Assembly: GCF_034651555.1 (NCBI RefSeq)
Contig: NZ_JAYEEQ010000008.1
Span: 62,001-126,000, forward strand
DNA from: Aurantibrevibacter litoralis
GTDB taxonomy: Bacteria; Bacteroidota; Bacteroidia; Flavobacteriales; Flavobacteriaceae
Length of the DNA stretch: 64,000 bases
Reading direction: 5' to 3'
A program made the position numbers and the translations under genes. The first letter of the stretch is position 1. Each line of letters begins with the position of its first letter. Under the pieces are notes generated by a model. That model saw only the letters and a list, made by a program, of their open reading frames with translations. It ran no database searches and was not told where the DNA came from. Shown in pieces: positions 8,014 to 16,558 of this stretch.

Positions 8014-8502
8014 TTGAGAGTTTTAATCCAAGAAATCAGCAATCAACTTCTAGAGATACAGGAAGCAAAAATTTGGCTAGGTGAAAATTTTTCCAAAAAG
8101 CTAGCCATGGTTGATGAAACTGAAGTATTTACCAGACCCTTGCCTAACCTTCATAGCATAGCCGAAATTATCTCCCACCTCACCATTTGGAGAAAAGAAA
8201 CAATACTTAAGATTAATAATGGTAAAGGCTCTTTGATAGACAATGGTGAAGAAAGCTGGCTTACCAACGACCTTTTGATTGAAATAGGATGGAAGAAAAT
8301 CTTAAAGGAATACAAGGATTCGTTATTAGAAGTTATAGCCTTATTAGAGAACAGAGAGGATAGTTTTTTGGTTCAGAAATACTATGATAATGATTTTAAG
8401 GGATGGCATGAATACCGATTTGTTCTAAACGGAATGCTTCATCATGATATCTATCATTTAGGACAACTTGGAATAATTATTAAATTATTAAAACTAAATT
8501 GA
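8014..8502 (+). CDS. DinB-family metal-binding protein
   Basis: The 162-residue protein is a DinB/YfiT-like four-helix bundle. The three likely metal-binding histidines are in ISHLTIW (about residue 52) and MLHHDIYHLGQ (about 145-153). Members are cytoplasmic and include thiol-dependent transferases. Bacillithiol-linked roles are known for some Firmicutes members, and a bacillithiol deacetylase gene lies at 24018-24740. The best start is TTG at 8014; the next ATG (8107) would remove the first helix. It follows the toxin gene by 20 bp on the same strand and may be transcribed with it. Confidence 0.8.
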   Translation: MRVLIQEISNQLLEIQEAKIWLGENFSKKLAMVDETEVFTRPLPNLHSIAEIISHLTIWRKETILKINNGKGSLIDNGEESWLTNDLLIEIGWKKILKEYKDSLLEVIALLENREDSFLVQKYYDNDFKGWHEYRFVLNGMLHHDIYHLGQLGIIIKLLKLN

Positions 8503-8701
8503 AAGTTTTGGTTTACATAAGATTATAATCCGCAATTGAATCTAGCATCTTGCTTGTGTCCTACTGTAAAACATTATTATTTTAACGTTGAGAAGACCTT
8601 CAAGATAAGGTAACGGTCTCGATCCTCCTACGGCGGACTGGTACTTTTTTTTAACTTGTGGAAAAGCAAGTTTAAAAAATCGACCTGACACTCTAGGTGA
8701 A

Positions 8702-9952
8702 TTAAAACCTCCTATCCGGAGCAAAAGGTGCAATATCCATCGATGTCTTTTTATTCGCTATAATTTCAGAAACCAGTTGCCCCGTAGCCGGACCCAGACT
8801 CCATCCCATCATGGCATGTCCGGTAGCAGAAACAAGGTTTTTAAACTTGGAAGATCTGCCGATATAGGGTAAACCATCGGGTGAAACCGGGCGTAATCCG
8901 CTTTGGGCTGCCATTTTTTCTTCATCATTAATTTTTAGTTCCGGATAAAAATAGGTGGCAGCTCTCGCAATAGCTTCAACGCGTTCTTTCCGAATAATTG
9001 AATTGACACCCGAAAACTCCATAGTTCCGGCAAAACGAGTAAAACCGTTCATGGGGGTAACGGCTACCTTGGCTTCCATTAAAATGGCAGGAAGTTGAAT
9101 TCCCGTAGCTTGCGCAACATTAATTCGATACCCTTTCCCGGCTTGCAAAGGAAGATTCAGTTGGAGTTTCTTTGCCAAATTACCACTCCAGGATCCTGCA
9201 GCTAAGACAAATTCATCGGCTTTATAGTTTCCCTTAGTAGTAAGAACTTCAGCTAGGGTCTGATTGTTGAATTTGATATCGATAACTTCTTCATTCGTCT
9301 TAATAACCACTCCATTTTCTTTCAGAAAATTGACCAACTTCGGCATAAACTCGGTGGGTGTCATATGTCCGTCGCAAATATAATGTATGGCTCCCTGAGC
9401 GTCTATTTTTACATTGGGCTCCAATGCGTCTAATTCTTTTTTGTTCAATTGGGCTACTTCAAGACCCAAAAATTTTGCTTTTTCGGCCACTTCCATTTCA
9501 TGTGCTCCTGCCTTATCGGTTTTGTACAACATCAACAGACCCTTGCGCTCCAATTGAAAAGAACCCAAATCGCCGCTAGTTTTGATGCCTTCAAACAATG
9601 CTCTACTGAGGATATTAATATCTTTAATCACCGGAATAGCTTTTGCTACTTTTTCTTTGGTTGATGCCCTGTGAAAATACCAAGTCCATTTAAAAAAATC
9701 GGTGTCCCAGCGGGGTTTCATATAAAACGGACTCGCCGAATTGAACATCCATTTTATGCCTTTGGCAATCATACCGGGAGATGCCAAGGGAATAATATGA
9801 CTTGGAGTAATGTAGCCGGCATTAACAAAAGAGGCTCCAGAGGTAATATCCGATTTATCAATAACGGTTACCTGATGTCCTTCCTTGTGCAAAAAATAGG
9901 CAGCACTGAGTCCTACAATACCCCCTCCAATAATTACAACATTTTTTTCCAT
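8702..9952 (-). CDS. FAD-dependent D-amino-acid oxidoreductase, probable D-hydroxyproline dehydrogenase
   Basis: The 416-residue DAO-superfamily flavoprotein has the N-terminal dinucleotide-binding motif VVIIGGGIVGLSAAYFL and a second FAD segment near the C-terminus (GLRPVSPDGLPYIGRS, then GHAMMGWSLGPATG). DadA-like enzymes oxidise D-amino acids to imino acids. Next to a 4-hydroxyproline epimerase, the expected substrate is cis-4-hydroxy-D-proline, giving 1-pyrroline-4-hydroxy-2-carboxylate. Electrons would go to a respiratory acceptor. Repeat copy D lies between its start codon and the epimerase gene. Plain D-amino-acid dehydrogenase is the alternative; the pathway role is inferred from context. 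Confidence 0.8.
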   Translation of the reverse strand: MEKNVVIIGGGIVGLSAAYFLHKEGHQVTVIDKSDITSGASFVNAGYITPSHIIPLASPGMIAKGIKWMFNSASPFYMKPRWDTDFFKWTWYFHRASTKEKVAKAIPVIKDINILSRALFEGIKTSGDLGSFQLERKGLLMLYKTDKAGAHEMEVAEKAKFLGLEVAQLNKKELDALEPNVKIDAQGAIHYICDGHMTPTEFMPKLVNFLKENGVVIKTNEEVIDIKFNNQTLAEVLTTKGNYKADEFVLAAGSWSGNLAKKLQLNLPLQAGKGYRINVAQATGIQLPAILMEAKVAVTPMNGFTRFAGTMEFSGVNSIIRKERVEAIARAATYFYPELKINDEEKMAAQSGLRPVSPDGLPYIGRSSKFKNLVSATGHAMMGWSLGPATGQLVSEIIANKKTSMDIAPFAPDRRF

Positions 9953-10063
9953 AAATTAAATAGTATTAAACCCCAACGCCATCCCAAAACCTTTTCAAAC
10001 TCGATCGGTAAGTAATTAACCTATATCTTCTCGTCCGCCGAAGCGATACGCAAAGGAATATAA

Positions 10064-10253
10064 TATTTCTTCAAACTTGCCTGTTACCGAAGCGAACTAA
10101 AGGTATAGTACGCAAGTTTCATTTTCAGCTTTGCACCAAAAACATAAATTTTATATTTCACCTCACCCGGAACTGCCCTTTGCAGTTCCGACCTCTCCCA
10201 AGGAGCGGTAAAGCGGAAACCCTGAGCCATGGCTCGGGGAATCTTTAGATTAA
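10064..10253 (+). repeat. Dispersed structured repeat, copy D
   Basis: This copy is diverged in its left half but keeps the fold. aaacttgc (10073-10080) pairs with gcaagttt (about 10113-10120) where copies A and B have gaaactg/cagtttc. Further on, ttttcagc pairs with gcaccaaaa, ggaactgc with gcagttcc, and gagcc with ggctc. The right end atctttagatta contains the stop codon of the epimerase gene, which is read from the other strand (10250-10252). The element therefore abuts that gene and supplies its stop. Confidence 0.7.
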
Positions 10254-11257
10254 ATTACCTGAAACCCGTAAGCGTACGGATCGTCTTCATCAATTACAAT
10301 TGTATTATGTCCGTAAATTTTAGCCCACCCTTTGATACCGGGAACAATAGCCGGAATACCCGCCAGACTCGTCTCTTCTTCAATTGTTCCTATAAATTGC
10401 GAACCAATATAGCTTTCGTGAATAAATTCTTGTCCCATTTTTAATTTGCCTTTGGCATGCCACTGCGCCATGCGTGCGGAAGTTCCGGTGCCACAAGGCG
10501 ATCGGTCAATTGCTTTATCTCCGTAGAAAACAGCATTTCTAGCCGTTGCATTGGGTGCCAAGGTAGCTCCAGTCCACAGTATGTGACTTACATCCCGAAT
10601 ATGGGTATCCTCCGGATGAATAAATCTATCAGAATATTTTAAATTGATTCTTTCCCGAATTTCTTGACTAAACTGCACCAATTTCCCGGCGGAAAAATCC
10701 TGGATGCCTGAAAAACATTTCTGCGGATCTACAATAGCGTAGAAATTACCCCCAAAGGCCACATCAAAAACGAGTTCACCTAAATCCGTACTTTCAATAG
10801 TGAGTTCGGAAGCCGCCAAATATGATTTTACGTTGGTTAGTTTTACCCAATCTACCTTTTTCCCTGTTTGTTGGTATTCAATGAGCACTAATCCGGCAGG
10901 TGTTTCCATCCGAACCTTTCCGGGTATTTTGGGTTGCAGCAACTCTTCCTCTATACCAATAGTTATGGCACCTATAGTACCATGTCCGCACATAGGCAAA
11001 CAGCCACTTGTTTCAATAAAAAGGATGCCAAAATCATTAGCAGGATCGGAAGACGGGTAAAAAATACTACCACTCATCATATCATGTCCGCGGGGTTCAA
11101 ACATCAACCCTTTTCGAATCCAGTCGTATTCCTTTAAAAAATGTTGACGCTTCTCTGCCATGGTTGCCCCTTTAAGATGAGGCCCCCCGTGCTTTACAAC
11201 TCTAACAGGATTGCCACAGGTGTGAGCATCGATGCAAACAAATGTATTCCGCGACAT
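10250..11257 (-). CDS. lhpA: 4-hydroxyproline 2-epimerase (proline racemase family)
   Basis: The 335-residue proline-racemase-fold enzyme has both catalytic cysteines: the first in PMCGHGTIG and the second in SPCGTGTSA. Two cysteines indicate a racemase/epimerase rather than the related trans-3-hydroxyproline dehydratase, which lacks one. The expected reaction is trans-4-hydroxy-L-proline to cis-4-hydroxy-D-proline, the first step of hydroxyproline catabolism. Flanking genes supply the later steps. A full -33/-7 promoter (11317-11349) and an operator-like inverted repeat (11282-11300) lie upstream. Its stop codon falls in the end of repeat copy D. Confidence 0.88.
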   Translation of the reverse strand: MSRNTFVCIDAHTCGNPVRVVKHGGPHLKGATMAEKRQHFLKEYDWIRKGLMFEPRGHDMMSGSIFYPSSDPANDFGILFIETSGCLPMCGHGTIGAITIGIEEELLQPKIPGKVRMETPAGLVLIEYQQTGKKVDWVKLTNVKSYLAASELTIESTDLGELVFDVAFGGNFYAIVDPQKCFSGIQDFSAGKLVQFSQEIRERINLKYSDRFIHPEDTHIRDVSHILWTGATLAPNATARNAVFYGDKAIDRSPCGTGTSARMAQWHAKGKLKMGQEFIHESYIGSQFIGTIEEETSLAGIPAIVPGIKGWAKIYGHNTIVIDEDDPYAYGFQVI

Positions 11258-11281
11258 ATAAAAACACTATTTTACGCCAAA

Positions 11282-11300
11282 ACTACACGTAATGTAGTAC
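11282..11300 (-). promoter_or_regulatory. Operator-like motif upstream of the epimerase gene
   Basis: ACTACA-5 bp-TGTAGT forms an inverted repeat at 11282-11298. Read on the minus strand, GTACTACATT (11300-11291) also occurs upstream of the deaminase gene (19336-19327). The site lies just downstream of the predicted transcription start, where a repressor would act. Confidence 0.5.
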
Positions 11301-11316
11301 GTTGCTCAGGTTAGTA

Positions 11317-11349
11317 CAAATATATTGTTTATGAACTACCTTTTTCAAA
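11317..11349 (-). promoter_or_regulatory. Promoter of the epimerase gene (TTTG-21 bp-TATATTTG)
   Basis: On the minus strand, TTTG (11349-11346) is followed after 21 bp by TATATTTG (11324-11317). This matches the Bacteroidota -33 TTTG / -7 TAnnTTTG pattern with acceptable spacing. The start codon is 59 bp downstream of the -7 box. Confidence 0.65.
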
Positions 11350-11441
11350 AAAAAAGTACGGTTGCTAAATGTATTTAGGCTGTTTCCTATTTGTCAAAAC
11401 GTAATGAAGATATTGTTTCAGATTTCAAAAGTAAGCCTTTC

Positions 11442-13367
11442 TTAGTCCCCCATGCGTAATGAATTTATCCATGCTGCTATTTTTAGGGCATCTTCCCGTT
11501 TCACTTGTGGCATTGGTGCCATTGGTGTTGCGTACTCTGGCCAGTTAGAAGGTTCGGGATTGTATATTAGTTCTACTATTCTTTCATTGGAATATTTTCG
11601 TTTTGCAACATCTACATAGGCAGGCCCCACTTGTTTTTTGTTTACTTGGTGGCATGCGATACATGTATTACTTTGTAATAGTGGCATAATTTCCTCGGTG
11701 GTTAATACCTTGGTGGCTGCTACCGTTTTAGTTACCGTTGTTTTTCTAATTGTCTTTTTAGATGTCATGCGCTTGGTGCTCAACGAGCTTAGTGCCACCT
11801 TAGCCCCATCGGGAATATTATTTAAAGTATAAAAACCTTGTGGATGCAGCACAGGAAGGTTTTCTTTTAAAGACATGACGCCAGGTGTGTTTATTTCATA
11901 AATATAGTATTGCCGCAAGTTTTCTACTACCAATCGAACTTTTAATAAGTCATCGGATACTTTTACTCCTTTAATCTTTAAATCTTCTTCATTGATGGTT
12001 GGGCTGCCATAGACGGAATGATATTTATAAGTAAATGAACGCCCGGTATAACTATCCAAATCTTCTGCGGAATCTCTATTTATTGGTTTTGTGAATTCAA
12101 TTTCAAAACCGTCGGGCATGGCTTTTATCGTTTTCATTTCCATGGGTACATCGCCTGTCCACACCAATCGTTGAAACCCGGAATCTTTAGGTCCCGCAGA
12201 GCCCCAACCTCGGTTGGTTTCACCTATATAAAGTGAACCATCATTACCATAAGCCATGCGCAGCACACCGGATTGAAAACCCGACTTAAAATCGAAAGAA
12301 ACACCTTGATATACTCCTTTTACTTTCTCTAAAAAAACACGCATTATCTTACTTTGACCCTGATCACCCACAAAAACTTGTCCGCCAAATGGCCCAAATT
12401 TGCCTTGAGTTTCATCCATAATAATCTCTGAGGTAGAAATTCCCTGTATAGCATGAGGCAACCAAACGGCCGGTAACTTTATTTCCGGAAAACGTTTTTG
12501 GGCGTCTGATAGTAACAGCGGATTTGTTTCATCCTGAATATTCTCCGGCTTTACAGCTCTCCCTTCTTTGGTTATACGACGTTCGTCAAAAGCAGCATAA
12601 AAATCCTCTTGTTTTCGTTTAACAGGTGATATGGGATCTTGAGACCAGCGCAATCCTGCCGGATGACCCGTAAAATCCCCCTTTTCTAAATGCCAAATAG
12701 CACCACTTCCCTTCCAATCACCCTGATTATCTGCATAGAATAACTCATCGTTAACGATGCCTAATCCTGCAGGAGAACGCATACCCGTTGCCCAAGGTTG
12801 CAATTGACCGTCTTTTGTAATTTTGAGTGTCCAGCCCCTCCATGGTACACGACTCTCACCGCGCCACCATTCTTGATCGCCGAAAGCCACATTAGTGGAA
12901 ACGTAAAAATTACCGTCCGGAGAAAATTTAGGGCCAAAAGAATACTCATGATAATGCCCTGAAAGAGGCCATGCATAGATGGTTTCATATTGATCTGCCT
13001 TGTCGTCTCCGTCTGTATCTGAAAGCTTTGTGAGTTCGCCTCGTTGTGCCACAAAGAGTGCATTATCTCGGTATGCCAGTCCTAGCGGCTCATGCAAACC
13101 GGAAGCAAACAAAGTAAATCTTGGCAAGCTATTATCTTCCAAAGCAGCATTTTCAATAAACCATACATCGCCTCTTCTGGTACAAATAGCCATTCTACCA
13201 TCTGGAAGCGTTGTAACACCACCCACTTCTAAAAGCATTCCCTCTGGAACCGGAATGTTAATTATGCGATAATAATCATCTTCAGTTTGTATATTGGATT
13301 GAGCCCGTATAGTCTGCACCACTAGAAATGAGACTACGATTATAAAAAGTGAATTAAATTTAATCAT
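11442..13367 (-). CDS. Secreted PQQ/NHL-like dehydrogenase-type propeller with C-terminal cytochrome c domain
   Basis: The 641-residue protein has a signal peptide (about 1-22), then a beta-propeller of the membrane-bound dehydrogenase or sugar-dehydrogenase type (repeats such as GGVTTLPDGRMAICTRRGDVW and GLHEPLGLAYRDNALFV). Near residue 565 a single haem c motif CIACH begins a cytochrome domain with a distal methionine candidate (PMAPM). Such proteins are thought to oxidise sugars or related compounds in the periplasm and pass electrons to a cytochrome. It follows the DUF1080 gene by 10 bp, so the two are one transcript, set inside the hydroxyproline cluster. The substrate is unknown. Confidence 0.8.
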   Translation of the reverse strand: MIKFNSLFIIVVSFLVVQTIRAQSNIQTEDDYYRIINIPVPEGMLLEVGGVTTLPDGRMAICTRRGDVWFIENAALEDNSLPRFTLFASGLHEPLGLAYRDNALFVAQRGELTKLSDTDGDDKADQYETIYAWPLSGHYHEYSFGPKFSPDGNFYVSTNVAFGDQEWWRGESRVPWRGWTLKITKDGQLQPWATGMRSPAGLGIVNDELFYADNQGDWKGSGAIWHLEKGDFTGHPAGLRWSQDPISPVKRKQEDFYAAFDERRITKEGRAVKPENIQDETNPLLLSDAQKRFPEIKLPAVWLPHAIQGISTSEIIMDETQGKFGPFGGQVFVGDQGQSKIMRVFLEKVKGVYQGVSFDFKSGFQSGVLRMAYGNDGSLYIGETNRGWGSAGPKDSGFQRLVWTGDVPMEMKTIKAMPDGFEIEFTKPINRDSAEDLDSYTGRSFTYKYHSVYGSPTINEEDLKIKGVKVSDDLLKVRLVVENLRQYYIYEINTPGVMSLKENLPVLHPQGFYTLNNIPDGAKVALSSLSTKRMTSKKTIRKTTVTKTVAATKVLTTEEIMPLLQSNTCIACHQVNKKQVGPAYVDVAKRKYSNERIVELIYNPEPSNWPEYATPMAPMPQVKREDALKIAAWINSLRMGD

Positions 13368-13377
13368 GATTTTTGAG

Positions 13378-15237
13378 TTACCAAATTATAGAATATGTTA
13401 TAGGAGAAATGCTAGGACTTACTAACATAAGTTCTCCTAGCTCATTTTTAGCAATATGTGCTCTAGTTCCATTTTCCAAATGGATATAATATGACTGATT
13501 GACCACATACAAGCTATCGGTTAATTTTTGAATGTTTTGCCCATGGGCAAGTTTAAATTCCGGACTATTCTCTTTTGGTACATTTTCAAAAGTAACTTCT
13601 CGTATAAGATGTTTCTTACTAGTATCCGGATAAATTTTATCCTTTACTTTTACGCCCATATCATTATACAAAAAAGTAGGTATTCCTTGTTCATCTAAAG
13701 TGTATCCTAAGCTTTTAAAAGAATCCCCATTACTAGTAGTAAATGCGCTTTCTTTAGATAAATATGTAACCACTCCCCTTGGCTGGTAAGAACCGTCGCC
13801 TCTATTGTGCCACATGGGGGTTGCATCAATAAAGGCACCCTTCCACACACAGGCTATATTACCTGAAGCCAGATTATATACATAATGTAATTCTGACGGA
13901 TCACCGACTGCAATGGTATGGGTAAGACGTTGATCCCGGTCTTTTTCATAATCCAAAAAAGCTCTTAAATGTTTGGGTGAAGCCCCTACATTCACATAAA
14001 TTGGAGCAACAAAATCGCCATCGGGCGGATATGAGGTTATATGGTGAAAACTTTTGGAAAGTGTATTCTCACTTTTAATTTCCAACCCAAGTTTAGGCTC
14101 TAACCACCCAACTGTTTTGTAATACACTATTTCTAAAGGATATATCCCTTCTTCTAAAGTTAGTGTACCTGTAGCCACAGACCAATCATCATCACTTAAA
14201 ACTACATTGTTTACCTTTAAGGAAGCCGAACCATTACAAGAAACTTTAAAGGTATAGCTTCCACTTTCCGCTATAGTTACCATACTTTCATAGCGAACGC
14301 CAAAATTATTTTTGGTGGCAGATACTTTAAAAGTTAACTCATTTAAAGTACCTGATGAAACAGGTTGGGCATTAAGAACATCCGTATCTGTCTTAAAATC
14401 TCCTTGGTAAGCCTCGTAGCTAAAAGGCGTTAATGCTACGGTTGACTCTTTTAATAGTTTATATTTAAAATTCTTTATAGCAACCGGACCGTGATCACCT
14501 TGTATCATAATTGGCCCTACCGCTTTCTCGTTATTTTCTATGGCACCCCCAGTAGGTAAAGGAATTTCTACGTTTTGATGAATGGTAATACCGTTAAGCG
14601 TTGCCTGTACTATTTTCGCGTTTGCTACCTTATTACCATCACTATCAAATCGAGGTGCTCTAAAATTAATGGTTAAATGTTGCCATAAACCGGGAGCTTT
14701 TGCAGCATTAGATAGTGGTGCTTTACCTAGGTAAACTTTTCCTTGTTCCTTTTCCCAATTGCGATAAATGCCTCCCATATCGGAATATTTAGGGCTTTTT
14801 ACACCATAACTATCAAACAATTGTATTTCATACCGTCCTTGAAGATAAATTCCGGAATTAGAACCTTTTGGCAACATCACATCAAGCTCCAATTCCATAT
14901 CTCCATGTTCCCATTGGGTAATTAAGGCGTCTTTACTGTTCTCATTATTAACATTAAGAAGTATCCCTGATCCCTCAGTAAATTGCACTGCTTTAGGAAG
15001 TTCTGTTGCCTCTTGTTTCTTCCTTTTCTCCTTTTTCTTTAGGGGTAAGCTTTCCTTATGGGTTACCGCTACCAAAGGATTCATAACCACATCACCGACC
15101 AAAAACCAATTTCCAGCCTGCGCTTTAAACGAATTTAAATCGGTGAACGATTGTTGCGTAAACCCATCTTGGGCAAATGTAAAAAAGCCAAAAAAATACA
15201 GCACAAAAGCCGATACTATGTGTTCTTTAAAATTCAT
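13378..15237 (-). CDS. Secreted DUF1080 (3-keto-glycoside hydrolase-like) protein with PA14-like region
   Basis: The 619-residue protein has a signal peptide (about 1-22), then a DUF1080 jelly-roll domain (about 28-260). That domain shows the family markers SGIYLQGRYEIQLFDSYG and IMIQGDHGPVAIKNFKY. A PA14-like or lectin-like segment follows (about 270-380, GSYTFKVSCNGSASLKVNN), then an uncharacterised C-terminal part. DUF1080 proteins include 3-keto-disaccharide hydrolases and often sit with oxidoreductases, which fits the partner gene 10 bp downstream. Location is probably periplasmic or on the surface. Nothing ties it directly to hydroxyproline. Confidence 0.8.
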   Translation of the reverse strand: MNFKEHIVSAFVLYFFGFFTFAQDGFTQQSFTDLNSFKAQAGNWFLVGDVVMNPLVAVTHKESLPLKKKEKRKKQEATELPKAVQFTEGSGILLNVNNENSKDALITQWEHGDMELELDVMLPKGSNSGIYLQGRYEIQLFDSYGVKSPKYSDMGGIYRNWEKEQGKVYLGKAPLSNAAKAPGLWQHLTINFRAPRFDSDGNKVANAKIVQATLNGITIHQNVEIPLPTGGAIENNEKAVGPIMIQGDHGPVAIKNFKYKLLKESTVALTPFSYEAYQGDFKTDTDVLNAQPVSSGTLNELTFKVSATKNNFGVRYESMVTIAESGSYTFKVSCNGSASLKVNNVVLSDDDWSVATGTLTLEEGIYPLEIVYYKTVGWLEPKLGLEIKSENTLSKSFHHITSYPPDGDFVAPIYVNVGASPKHLRAFLDYEKDRDQRLTHTIAVGDPSELHYVYNLASGNIACVWKGAFIDATPMWHNRGDGSYQPRGVVTYLSKESAFTTSNGDSFKSLGYTLDEQGIPTFLYNDMGVKVKDKIYPDTSKKHLIREVTFENVPKENSPEFKLAHGQNIQKLTDSLYVVNQSYYIHLENGTRAHIAKNELGELMLVSPSISPITYSIIW

Positions 15238-15574
15238 ATTTATTTATCTACAATTATAAAATTTAAAATTAGGTTAGATTCTATTGGCATGTGCCGAAAA
15301 AGCTGAAAAAAAACATAAAATACATGAATTTGATGATTTTAGTCCTCCTCTTTTACTTTAAATAAGATAGATTGAGTTTATCGTATGCCTAAGACCCTAT
15401 TGTATGCTTAGTAAAAAATAAACCATTAGCGATTTCCAATCTCTAGTTTTCTCAAATAATGAATTGAGAAAAGAGCCACCGATGCCCATTTTTATACGAT
15501 TTTGAACTTCGCTACCTCTTTTTAAGATACTAGATACTGATGATAATCAACATAAATATAAAAAACTAATAAAG
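15238..15574. other. Gene-free AT-rich stretch with one strong hairpin
   Basis: I see no ORF and no clear TAnnTTTG box here. The only clear structure is a nine-base inverted repeat, ttttctcaa (15447-15455) and ttgagaaaa (15464-15472), with an eight-base loop and no T-run. The stretch leads into repeat copy C. Confidence 0.5.
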
Positions 15575-15877
15575 AATTTCTTGAAACTAACTATCCCCTA
15601 GGAAAGCCTTAGGGATACCCCTTGGAATACATGGTATACTGAGTTTATCGAGGTATTCATGGCAGGTTTCGCCATATCGATAGCTATCGGTATTAGTTCG
15701 ACGGGTGATACAGGGAGCCTATCGAACTGCTCAATACATCGTTTTTTCGCCTGAAGCTCAAAACCGAAATTCATTAATTTACCTCATTCGAAACGACCAA
15801 TAGCAGTTTCGACTGCTTCAAAGGAAGGTGGATAGAGAAACCCCGGCGGACTTGCCCCGGGGAATTCTTTGGATTAA
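15575..15877 (+). repeat. Dispersed structured repeat, copy C (enlarged)
   Basis: This is the longest copy (about 303 bp against 190-216 bp). It starts aatttcttgaaact and ends ggaattctttggatta. It keeps the same hairpin order with changed bases: ccctagg with ccttaggg, cgaaac with gtttcg, and ccccgg with ccgggg. An extra arm of about 70 bp (about 15675-15745) contains the palindrome cgatagctatcg and the stem agttcga/tcgaact. It ends 34 bp before the SusD remnant. Confidence 0.7.
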
Positions 15878-15910
15878 AGAACAGCTATTTTAATTGATTT
15901 ATGGATATAT

Positions 15911-16528
15911 TTAATTTTCCCACCACATTGGAGTTATTGGCGTTTTTTGATTCGCTAATACGTTAGCTTCATTCCTGTTTAGTTCACTTGGAGGATAATT
16001 GGCTCTTCGAAACCATTGTCCAGCAAATTCAGGGTCGGCGCTATTATTTTCTAGTCTGATCTGCAACCCTATGAATACTTCATCGGAAAAATTATAACGT
16101 CTGTAGTCTACAAAAGTTTCCGGATTTAGAAAATTATGGATGTATTTCTCTTTCATTATATGATGAAGCATTAATTGATTTGCGCCTACAGAAATAGCAC
16201 CATCTGCCAGGTAATCTGCTCCATCAACACCATACATTTCCATACTTGCAGCTATACCCTCTACGTATGCGTCATAGGCTAAAGCATTAGTTCCTGTACT
16301 TTGTTGATTTCCTCCGTTCGCTAAAAATGCAGCTTCTGCCTTGATAAACAGTGCTTCGGAATACGAAATAAGTAATAGAGGCGCATCGATGCTTGTATAA
16401 TATCCATCGGTTTTAAATCGGGTATTAGCGGGGCTACCATCCGGTGAAATACCCTGACTCCCACTAACAAAACCTTTCCACTCGATATCGCCACCATTCT
16501 CTGCAAACAGGGGCAGTCTTGGATCGAT
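15911..16528 (-). pseudogene. SusD-like (RagB/SusD family 2) C-terminal remnant
   Basis: An open frame of 205 codons without a start encodes the last third of a SusD-like starch-binding lipoprotein. It begins at DPRLPLFAENGGDIEW, runs through LISYSEALFIKAEAAFLANGG and KYIHNFLNPETFVDYRRYNF, and ends NQKTPITPMWWEN, as in the SusD-like family. An in-frame stop at 16529-16531 lies immediately upstream of DPRLP. The signal peptide, lipobox and first two thirds are missing, and no SusC partner is nearby. It is therefore a deletion scar, sitting between the structured repeat copy C and the aldehyde dehydrogenase gene. Confidence 0.85.
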
Positions 16529-16558
16529 TTACTAAATTAGAGACAAACACATGAAACA

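Noticed and set aside
8653..8672. Hairpin aacttg/caagtt as terminator of the FAD dehydrogenase or DinB gene
   Set aside because: On neither strand is the stem followed by a T-run; the A/T runs flank it in the wrong order. It may still be a structured spacer, but I cannot support a terminator.
16321..16506. Minus-strand ORF of 61 codons
   Set aside because: It is an out-of-frame shadow of the SusD remnant, which is open in a different frame through the same bases.
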